Positions 23,001 to 31,912 of a DNA stretch of 64,000 nt are shown piece after piece. Position 1 is the stretch's first letter. Each line of letters opens with the position of its first letter. Below the pieces are notes generated by a model that saw only the letters and a program-made list of their open reading frames with translations, did not search any database and had not been told where the DNA came from. The stretch is from assembly GCA_023078555.1 (NCBI GenBank), contig CM041196.1, positions 11,550,985-11,614,984 on the forward strand. The letters are read 5' to 3'. This DNA comes from Ulva prolifera. Taxonomy: Eukaryota; Chlorophyta; Ulvophyceae; Ulvales; Ulvaceae. The position numbers were made by a program, and so were the translations under genes.

Positions 23001-24109
23001 TGTTCAAGCACTGCTGTGGCCACACTCACATGCATGCTAGCAGCAGGTGGGCATGCATGCGCATGCATCCTGCACGGCCCCCATCATGTGCCATCAAACT
23101 GCCAGCCATGCAGGTTTCTGCTCAGTAGAGGCATGGGGTGGCCGCATGCATCAAGGGAGGCGCACCGATGAACTGGCCGAAGCTCCAGACCATGTTGGAG
23201 AGGCCGAACGAGTTGACGGCGTTGCCGTCCGCCGCAAACTCGTCGCTGATCGCGCGGATGTTCTCCGTCTCCTGCATGACCGCCATGCAAGCTTGATTAC
23301 AGACAGAGTGAGGGATGTGAATTGACCAGCCAGTATTCAGCAGTGGCCCCGTCTGGGTGTGCTCACATCACACTGTGGGCACGTGGACACTCAAGAGGCA
23401 TCAGAGCGGGACTGATCTGCATGCACTAAATATCTTGCAGCGCAAGCACCAAATCTCTAGCAAAGCATGCACTAAATCTCTTGCAAAGCATCTGCAATTT
23501 GTCAACACATGGGGGGTGCATGGGTCCACATTGCAGCCACATGAAGCTGAAGCTGAACTGGGAAGGGGTACATGCATGTTACAGGAGCTGGAATGATTGC
23601 ATGGCAGAACCCGAAGACATGCTACACAGCGCTGTGCGCGTAACACCCGCCAACGACACACAATCGAATGCAACCTCAATGAGAAGGCTGAGGAGCGTGC
23701 CGGGGGACACCAGCTCAACGCCAAGCACTGCCGTGTTGCTATGCTGCTGTTGCATGCACCGTATCACAATTCACTATGCAGGTGCGCTTGTGTGATAGTT
23801 CACAGTGTAAATAAACGACGGCTAGCAGCTTGAATAATCGGAATGGAAAGAGCTGAAGGGGCGCACAAGGTCAGAGTCAAACCGGCGCACGCAGTCGCAG
23901 GTGCGGGTGAAGATACGCTGCGGCGTGAAGGCCTGCCGACGGAGATTCTCCGCCGGAGGAGCGACCGTGTTGGCGCTGAACGGCGCGCCCATCTGCGTCC
24001 CAGGGCCGGTGCCGACGGCCAAGTCGGCGGAGAACTGCGACTGCCCGGGCTGGAAGGCGTGCATGACCAGGAGGCTCGTGCCGATGATGAACTGCTTCCC
24101 GAAGAACAT
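20014..24109 (-). CDS. Animal-type haem peroxidase, putatively secreted
   Basis: The seven exons are 23867-24109, 23166-23271, 22460-22812, 21881-22116, 21338-21404, 20584-20874 and 20014-20271. All junctions keep frame and family continuity, giving 517 aa. The family oxidises halides or organic substrates with H2O2 at a haem held by two histidines. Landmarks visible are the distal His in GQFIDHD (His118), the catalytic Arg222 with Glu225 in RISE, the HTVWLREHNRL helix, and the proximal His316 in YRMGHDLV. The QDLVGRNIFRSREVNLPTY segment matches the family's ...NIQRGRDHGLP.Y motif in divergent form. The N-terminus (MFFGKQFIIGTSLLVMHAF) resembles a signal peptide. The usual N-terminal GNN..NP.WG segment was not found, so a 5' exon may be missing. 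This family is best known from animals and some bacteria, and is less common in algae. Confidence 0.9.
23594..23613 (-). repeat. Intronic motif R3, copy 5
   Basis: The minus strand reads GGGTTCTGCCATGCAATC, a decayed copy in intron 1 of the peroxidase gene. It shares the flanking AGCTC with copies 1 and 3. Confidence 0.45.
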
Positions 24110-24885
24110 TGCTGTAGGCGTGGTGCTGCGTCGATGAACTACTTCGAAACGAGTTATGGAGCCACAGCTGTGCAGAGACGCTGCGATCGCTGAGAAGTGT
24201 AACTAGCAATGTCGATCGGACAGCAGAGGGATGTGGCTGGCCTGGATTTGGACTGCTTGTAGATGTTGGTGAATGACAGGGGCAACTTAAAGCTACGGGA
24301 GGATGTGTGTACAAGTACAGAATCAGCCTATACTTATAATTAAGAGAGTCAGTCGGTCACTGTTCGGTTGCTAGCTGAAGTGAAGAGGTGGATTGGTGTA
24401 CATGTCTACGAGACGTCTGGCCTTAAATGCGTCTACGCATACCATGGTAGCTGGAGTGTAGACCGCGATCGTGCTTGGCGCAGCGGAGGGCGCATGGCGC
24501 CTTGATCAATCGTCATGACGGTGCAGCTCCCAGATGCATAGGTGTCTTCACAGCATGCATGCGCCGTGCATGCTCGCGCGCGTGCACACGGCGGCACTTT
24601 GAAGAATGTCAAAGTTTGGAGCTGTCGTGGGCCGGGCTGGACGTAATCACGCGGGATCATGAAAGCGGGACCTGGCTTTGGGAGCCTGGCTGAAAGTGCC
24701 GGGTTGGACGTTCGGGACGCGTGCATGCATGCTAGCGCTGGGGAGGCGGGCTGCCTCTCGCCCTGCGCACGCGTACCTCGCGCTCCCTGTGCGATGGAGG
24801 TGCGCTGACGTGTACAAGGCTTCCTGCACATGCATGAAGCGATCAGCGCGATCGCGCCGCGAAACGTTTGTACCCAGTACTGGGA

Positions 24886-24913
24886 ACACTCTGATCAGAT
24901 CTGATCAGAGTGT
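24886..24913. repeat. Perfect 28-bp palindrome
   Basis: The sequence ACACTCTGATCAGA is followed by its exact reverse complement. It could form a cruciform or bind a dimeric factor. It lies about 780 bp upstream of the peroxidase start codon. Confidence 0.9.
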
Positions 24914-25612
24914 ACCTCAAGGTGTTCCAGAAGATGCGGCGTGGCGCAAATCAAGCGCATTCTTGACACCGTGACCTCTTGACGCCTCATGCATGAAGCA
25001 AGAATTCAGTGCAGCTTAATGTATCGCGATGCTTTTCGCGAGTGCGAGCAGGCTATTGTGCACAAGATCTGCAGGCGACCGGTGAGCCTCGTGGGCTTTC
25101 ACAGAATTCTGGCGCCTTTTGCTGCTTTGAGAACGGGCCTCTGCGCGTGAGAGCAGCTGGTGCCGGGTGTGAGCGATCAACGCTGGACGCACACATGTAC
25201 AGCGCTGTGGTCACCTAGAGTTGAGTACTGCATGCAGCTGCACCTAGCTCGAGTACCGCGGTCTCACAGATAGCTGTAACGGTCGGCGGCAGGGACTCCA
25301 CAACACTCCCACGACTCTGCCTGAAGCTTCCTAGGCCTAGAGTATCATCCTGGCTCACTACACTGGCTCGTTCACTATCTAGATCTCCTCCTGCTGAGCT
25401 TGCATCGACGTCGCTATGTCGCGCACAGTAGGAGTCTACGGGTGCCCTATCATGCTGATTGCAGAGATCATGGGGTCGATTACAAGAGTATGTTCATCTT
25501 AGGCGCGCCTGCGCCAACGGTGCACATCTGATTAATCGTTCGAGGTCTGTCTAAGCGCTGACCAGACCGCGGCGAGTTTCAGAATTGCACGTTATGTGTA
25601 CACTGCACTTAC

Positions 25613-25765
25613 CAGCATGTCGATGCCATTATTGATGAAGTCAACATCCATGGGAGCCGCACTGAGGGGGATGCTCTCGATTCTCGTGTCTCGCGCTGTG
25701 TAGTCGCTGGCCCCTCCGGCCTCGCTCCAACTTTTCAGAATCCTTGAGTACATGTTTGTGCCCAT
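25613..25765 (-). CDS. Possible first exon of an unrecognised gene
   Basis: From an ATG (MGTNMYSRILKSWSEAG) 51 codons run to a consensus donor (CTG then GTAAGT). Composition is protein-like (DTRIESIPLSAAPMDVDF). The donor is phase 0, while the nearest acceptor before the peroxidase first exon is not, so a direct join to that gene does not fit. No downstream exon was found. Confidence 0.3.
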
Positions 25766-27273
25766 GATTTTATCTCCGAGCTTCGAGCTTCGACAAGGTT
25801 GCTGAGCTCTGGGAGCGAGACGTCGTTGTGGGAGGCGTCGCGCGGGCACACTCTGGTTTGTGCTGATCACGGCCTAACGCCACCTAACGCTATCAATCGA
25901 AGTAGCAGGAAACTTTTTGGGTCTGTGACCGGCTTTGATGACTTGGAACGTGGTCCAGACATTTGAACTGGGTATGCCAGACATAATGGTGGACAGAACC
26001 CGAGCCGACTCCGTTGCTCCAGTCATTAGACAGCAAAACAGTGGGTTCTCTACAACAACGGTGTGGGCTGCCAGAAGCTGCAGGTTATTGCGGACACGGG
26101 ACGGGCGCAAGGTTGCTAACAAGGCATGCATCAATGCAATGCTGCACTTCGAGGTGTGCCCAACATCGCGCTGCTTATGGTATGGGAAAGCTTTTCAACA
26201 ATCCGTGATTAGTAATTTACCGAATTGTTGCGGCTAATTTCCTGGTGAGCGGAGGCACTGCCTCTAGCGATACACTTGACCTGATCTCATCACTCCCATT
26301 CGATTTGGAGTGACACAGTGCTGATTTGGGCTCCAGGCCATACACCAGAGTCAGAATCGTGAATAGCAGGCTGCCTTTCCAAAAATGTGTATGGACCATG
26401 GACGGTGTGGACCTTATGCAGAGAAAGCACTGGTGCTGATTGCCGAAGGACTTCAAATCGTGCATGTTGCCATGGAATGCCGGTTTTAAGACCAGCTCGT
26501 TGACCATATTGGCAGCTTGAAGGTACACTTGCCGCGTGGCTGGGTATCTCTGTGTTGCGCACGCCAAGAGCCATGCTTTCATGCACACATGTCCCACGAG
26601 CTCCTATCTCCCCTAGACTTCCCAAAGCAGTGCTGTAACTGTGAAATACACAATTGCCCTTACCTCGTGCCTGCACCACCAAGGCAACCTGGAGAGGATC
26701 CTACATGATGATCTCCATCGCATTGCGCCAGGCTGGCTGCGACATCCAGACAACGCCAATTCAGACAGGTACAGTGTCCCCAGCCACATCAAAGCCGCAT
26801 GCACGTGGCCATGCATGCCAGTACCCACCGCTTGCTCAGCCATCAACACCTCCCTCCACCTTAGACCAGCCACTCTCTTCCTGTCACCTCGATTACGAGA
26901 TTACCCTGCACTGTTGGCGCCACAGTCTTCCCATTCGCCCACGCCAAGCTGCCCTGGCATCCAGTCTGAGATAGCCTACATCCTGTCCCAGGCACAACTT
27001 GTGGAATTGCCCAATCCAGAGTTCATATGAACCACACGAACCCCACAAGGCCTTTACTGTCCTAGCAGTCCACGACGCCGACTCTGTTGACTCAGCAGTA
27101 TGCCAAGCCAGATGCTCTCCAGACCAACAGTACGCCAGCCCATCCACACTCTGCGCCAGAGTAATTCATGAGCACGCCACGCCAGATGTGCGCCACGCCA
27201 ACAGCCCGCCGACCCTTCCAAGTTCCGCGTCAGCAACAAGCCGTGGCGACAGGGGTGCAGCCACGTCAGCATC

Positions 27274-30200
27274 TTAAGTCAGCGCAGCAGAGAGGCTCGC
27301 CACGTCGTCCTCCGAGAGGAACGTCTGCCTTTGGAAGAGCTTGGCGTCGGGCGTGCCGCCGTCGCCCGCGCCACGCTTGCCGAACGCCGCTCCGGCACGG
27401 CCCCAGGACACCGGCACCACCGGCGCCACGCCCTGGTCCATCGCCCACCGCAGCGCCACAGCCTGCAGGGCACGCGGCGCGGGGGCTCATGCCGTCATGC
27501 ATGTGCGCATGCGAACCGCGTGTGCATGCGTGGAGCGCTGAGCCGCCTCCGACATGGAGTCTGCCACCACCGGGTCACACCGCGAAGGCTGGCAAAGGGC
27601 ATGCACAGCGTTGGAGAAGCCAGACGCAACGGGCCCGGTATACTGCCAGAGGTCTCACGAGACAAGAGTCGGGCCAGGCACGACTGCTACGCGGACGCAA
27701 CGCAGTTCGTGGTATGCTCGTGCTCACCACGGCCACGCTGCTACACAGCGGCACACCTGGACAGTGACGCCGTGCTTCTCTGCCACCGTGGCCGCAGCGC
27801 GCAGAAGCTTCTGGAAGCCCCGCCACCCGCCGACCCCCTCCACCGCGTCCGCCGCGTCGGCGACCGACGTCAGCAACTCGAGCGCCCGCTGCGGCTCCGC
27901 GCAGGCGTGGGGCTCTGGGAGGCCGAGGAAGGCGGCGTCCATCAGCCCATGCATGCAGGCGCCGCCGCCGAGGACGCGGATGCCGTGGCGGCGGCACGCG
28001 GCGAGCGCGGCGCGGCCGGCGGGGCCGGAGTCGAAGGCGTAGGGGAAGTGTGCAAAGGCGAGGGAGGCGCCGGCGGCGACCGCGTCCTCGATTGCCCTGT
28101 AGCCACACCTGACCTCCATGGGGCCGGCTCCACAGGGCTTGTTCCTACCATATGCAAGCATGCATGCGCACAGACCAGCACAGATACAGGCACATGTAGC
28201 CAAGTTGGCATGCGCAGCCACGAGATGCAGAACGTGGTGGTCCTTGTTCACCGTCATCCTCTCCCTCACATCCTCCCCCATCTGCAGGATTGAAGAGCGT
28301 CCCCTACCATGCAAGCTGTGGCGCACTGTGAGTCATGCATGCCAGTGCCCGGTCCGCTGCTACGCACGCAGTGCTGTCCCCAACCCCGAACCCCGCCACG
28401 GTGGATGGAGGAAACAGCACGGAGGAAACAGCACCGGCGCTCCTCGCTTGGATGCTTCTCACACGAACGCCTGCACGCGCTCGCAGCGAGAGGTTCGCAC
28501 CGTGCAGAGAAGCCGTACACGCCGAGGGCGCGGATCTTGCGCGGCGCCGTCACCGTCACCTCACCAGACTCCTCGTCCACCTCTGTCACCTCGCGGCACA
28601 TCTCACCCAGCTGCCGCAGCACGCGCACCGGGCTCCCGCCGCTGCCCTCCCACCAGCACAACTCCACCGCGTCGAGCGGCTCCGGCGCGTCCGCCTCGGG
28701 GTCCACCCCCGCGGCCTCCATCAGCCGCGTAACTGCGTCTGTAATCGTGTCCTCGGTCACGGTCGTGCGCAGCGCGTTGGGGGAGATGCGGAAGATGATC
28801 TGTGGCGCGGCCGCGGCGCCGCGCTCGGCAGCGTAGCGCTTCCGGAAGGCGCCGAGGACTTTCTCGGCGGCCGCGGAGGCCTCGGCGCCGTGCGTCGTGG
28901 AGAGGACGGCAGAGAGGGGCGCGCGTGGCCAGAAGCGGCCGGCGGCGGAGAAGGTCGTGACCCCGAGGTCGGCGGTGTCAAACAGCGCGTTCATCCAGGG
29001 CGTGAGGGCAAGGGGGTCGTCCTGGAAGGACGCCTTGAGGTCGGTGAAGGCTCCCTGGGCCTCCTCGAGGCTGGCGGTGATTTCATCAATCTTAGCCTGC
29101 AGGGCCTGCATTGGACTGCTGATTCAGGACTGCATTACATGCCCTGACGCAGGACTCCGCCACATGCAATGATTCAGGACTGCAACGCAGGCCTGCACTG
29201 ATAATGAAAGCGTTGACATAGAGAAATGAGTGGATGTGAAACTGCAGTTTGGCTTCATATTGACATACGGTTGCTTTATAAGACGTTGGCAGTGTAAGAC
29301 GTCGTATGACATAAGGCAGCAGCCGGCTTTCTGCAAAATACATGTATCATGTCGCTGCAGAGGTTGGGCATGCGTCATTTGAGGACCTGATATGGTCTGC
29401 AGGCTGGCAGAAACAGGCTGCAGCGACATTGATCTGAGGAACAGTCGTGGGTTCTTCACAGCAGGAACTATGGCGCTCGTGGACCATACGGAGCCCTTAG
29501 AGAGTGGACAGCTGCTGGTGGGAGAAACGTGCATGTCGTGCTGGTGCTGTGTAGCCTGACTGGCAGTTCAGTTGAGATCGACACAAGACAAAACACGCTG
29601 GGTGTGACGCCGAATGGCAAAAGCATGTGACATGTTGACCCACAGTCAGTTGTGTGGAAGCCTTGGATCCAATAGCACAAGTTCAGAGAAGCAGTGCGGC
29701 GACGCTACTGTCAGACTGCAAGGGGCAAAAGAAATGTTATAACGTGCATACTTCTCGTTCCTCGTCCATTCCCTTCTTGCCCTGAATCGCAGAGAGCTCC
29801 TCCTGTGTGTCTTTCAGTCGCAGCTTCAGCTGATTGACGTCCTGCAGGGCCTTCGATTTGGCAAGCCGTGCTGGAAGGACCTGCATACACACATGTTGGT
29901 ACACAAGTGTTGTCATCGCAAGATGTCACGTTCTTGGATTGGCCCTTCACCGTGTACTCTGGGGATTTTGGATCGAATGCAGCAATCGGTTCCTCGCTTT
30001 CCTCCGGTAATTCCGGTTTCCAATTCTGCTTCAAAAGATCCTGCAGCGATGGACAAATTCAGAGATTTGTCCAAGCACTGGCGCTGTGCACCGGCACAGT
30101 ATACACACCTCAGCTCCAGGCTCGATCCAGCAAGCAGCGACGATCCGCGAAAGCGGAAGACCTGTCACAAGATCCACCGGTTCAAATGCAGCATCTCCAT

Positions 30201-30366
30201 ACAGCTTTCCAAGAAGCGGGCATGCAGGTGGTGGTTCCACTGTCGGCTCTGCTGTTTCAGTTGGCTCCTTGTTCTCCTGTCCGTCCTCTGCTTGCTCGTC
30301 ATCTAATGCTGCACTCTGTTCTGGTGCCGCGGCTTCCTGGTTTTCAACAGCAGGTTCGTCCGCCAT
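27274..30366 (-). CDS. Aldo/keto reductase-like protein with acidic coiled-coil N-terminus
   Basis: The six exons are 30109-30366, about 29930-30040, 29752-29880, 28501-29105, 27757-28096 and 27274-27462, giving 543 aa in frame; the exon 2 donor is the least certain. Residues 1-60 are an acidic Glu/Ala/Pro-rich stretch from MADEPAVENQE. Residues 124-190 form a coiled coil. The remainder follows the AKR TIM barrel: FDTAD, a long first insert, LDAVELCWWEG, KIRALGVYGFSA, GIRVLGGGACMHG and VALRWAMDQGVAPVVPVSWG. The catalytic Asp of FDTAD is kept. The Tyr, Lys and His that complete the tetrad in active members are not at their expected places (ADLG, IIFRIS, ELCWW). It may therefore be a non-catalytic or altered member. 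No clear transit peptide is seen. It lies head-to-tail with TBCA. Confidence 0.8.
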
Positions 30367-31026
30367 TCTGCCGGGTGTTCAACACTTTGTTGAAGGGGAC
30401 ACGCAATACTGCTTCGGCGATGGGTCGCTACTTAGACGGTGACAGGTCGATCGCCATCAAGCGAGGTGCAACACAACATCAACGGCTCAATCAAGACTTC
30501 GAGTGGCCACAGAGGACGCTGCACATGGCTCGAGTCTTCAACAGGATACCATCTTGAATCGCAAGCATGCCTGAGCACCTGAAGCCTCGGGTAGCCCGGG
30601 ACACAAAGCGCAGGCTTCTGCCAGACAAGTTTGTTGCGAAACACGAAGACGCTAGAGTTATGGCGATGCGGCATGACCTGAGGGCTCAACAGGCGCTGTG
30701 TACCGGTGCAACCTGGGTGTGTGTGGGGCACTACAGCACATTACCACGAGGTCATGTATTCACACTCCCTGCACCGGTCCAAACCCCTTCACAGATGTTC
30801 CGACACACACATATTTTACAGCAAGTCGCAATCACGCCAATTTAAACAAGAACGTTCTCACATACGTGGTAGAACTGAAGGCCAAACTCGTGTGCAGACA
30901 CGAGTGCACCATGCATCTCTTCTTACAGCGCAAGGAGTCCCAGTGACAGCCTCCGGAAGCTATCCTAGTATAGTGCCCGTGTTCAAACATCTCCGATGCA
31001 ACTGTTGCGCCCTCGTGCGACAATGG
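30367..31026. other. Intergenic region between TBCA and AKR-like gene
   Basis: Both neighbours are on the minus strand. The region must hold the TBCA 3' end and the AKR-like promoter. No ORF of note and no clear core promoter element was recognised. Confidence 0.5.
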
Positions 31027-31368
31027 TCAATGCGATGCAAGTGCTGCTTTCGCCGCTTCCAGCACTTCTTGTGCCTGCACCTTCTCAGGCAAGTCTTCTG
31101 CAAGGTCAGCCCCAACCTTGTCATAGCACTGAGTCAAGGTATCCAAAGCAGCTTGAAGAGACTTCTTGGTCTCTGGAATCATCACCCCGGTCTCGGCAAC
31201 GACGCCCTCTTGCTGCTTGAGATCGTATTCGTCCTTGCCGTCGGCCTTCATCTTCTCGAGCCTGCCTTTTTCTGTATCTAGCTCTTCGAAGTAGTAGAGG
31301 AATTCTTTCGTCGTCCGCTTGACAGAACCAGTCTTGATCTTCAGTTCTCGGATTTGTTCCGCGGACAT
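31027..31368 (-). CDS. TBCA: Tubulin-folding cofactor A
   Basis: A single-exon frame of 113 aa. The start is the ATG of MSAEQIRELKIKTGSV; the frame is open further upstream but has only non-ATG codons there. The pattern RELKIKTGSVKRTTKE, then KGRLEKMKADGKDEYDLKQQEGVVAET, then MIPETKKSLQAALDTL is the three-helix bundle of cofactor A at its usual length of about 110 aa. The protein binds beta-tubulin released from the chaperonin CCT, in the cytosol, and passes it along the tubulin folding pathway. The absence of introns is unusual among its neighbours. The PhyH gene starts 545 bp away in the opposite direction. Confidence 0.93.
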   Translation of the reverse strand: MSAEQIRELKIKTGSVKRTTKEFLYYFEELDTEKGRLEKMKADGKDEYDLKQQEGVVAETGVMIPETKKSLQAALDTLTQCYDKVGADLAEDLPEKVQAQEVLEAAKAALASH

Positions 31369-31912
31369 GCTCCTGAAGCGACGACCCGAGACCGAACGAA
31401 GAAAGGAAGGGAGGTCAGTCAAGTGAGCGCTGACTACTACCTATCTGTCACGGGTCAAAGATAGTTTTAGGACTGGCACACGATAGCACGCACACGCAAA
31501 CAGTACACTGTGGCAATCGTACTTATAACCCGTTTTGAATACCACACGGCGTTAGACAACTACAGTGGCACAAACATCGCAGAGAAATCAAACATCATGA
31601 TACGTGTTACGCCCATAAGCTCCGTTTCGCAGTGGTACAGCTATTCGCTCAGTGCACGGCCTTGTAGACGTTTCTCTCGTGAAGTGGTCACTGGTGGCCT
31701 GCTTGCTCGAGCGCTCGTAGCAGAACGCAGCTGCTTGCGCGCACAGCTATGCATGATGAGTTCGCTCGCTGCTTGAGAGATCCATGTGCATGGGTGCAAG
31801 CATTGTTGCTTCGTGTGCTCTAGTGCTGACTGGTGAACCGAGTACAGCGTGTTCGTGTGCAAGGTGACGACAAGCAGCAGTTGGTTTTCGCGGCGGTGAT
31901 CACTTGTCCAGG
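31369..31912. promoter_or_regulatory. Divergent promoter region, TBCA / PhyH-family gene
   Basis: A 544-bp gap separates two start codons pointing away from each other, so both promoters must lie here or overlap it. No TATA box at a convincing distance was identified. Confidence 0.5.

Larger units (their letters stand above)
24110..27273. other. 3.1-kb gene-poor region
   Basis: Upstream of the peroxidase gene and downstream of the AKR-like gene. One credible isolated exon is given separately. The frames at 25874-26134 and 26217-26682 (-) are open but unrecognised. A 28-bp palindrome and many TGCATGCA runs occur. Confidence 0.45.

Noticed and set aside
20014..24109. Bacterial contamination as source of the peroxidase
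   Set aside because: The coding sequence is split by six GT..AG introns with the same donor style as neighbouring genes.
25613..25765. Join of this exon directly to the peroxidase first exon
   Set aside because: Its donor is phase 0, while the acceptor preceding the peroxidase exon would need phase 1.
31369..31422. N-terminal extension of cofactor A
   Set aside because: The extra 18 codons begin with TTG, have no ATG and do not belong to the family; the ATG at 31368 gives the normal length.
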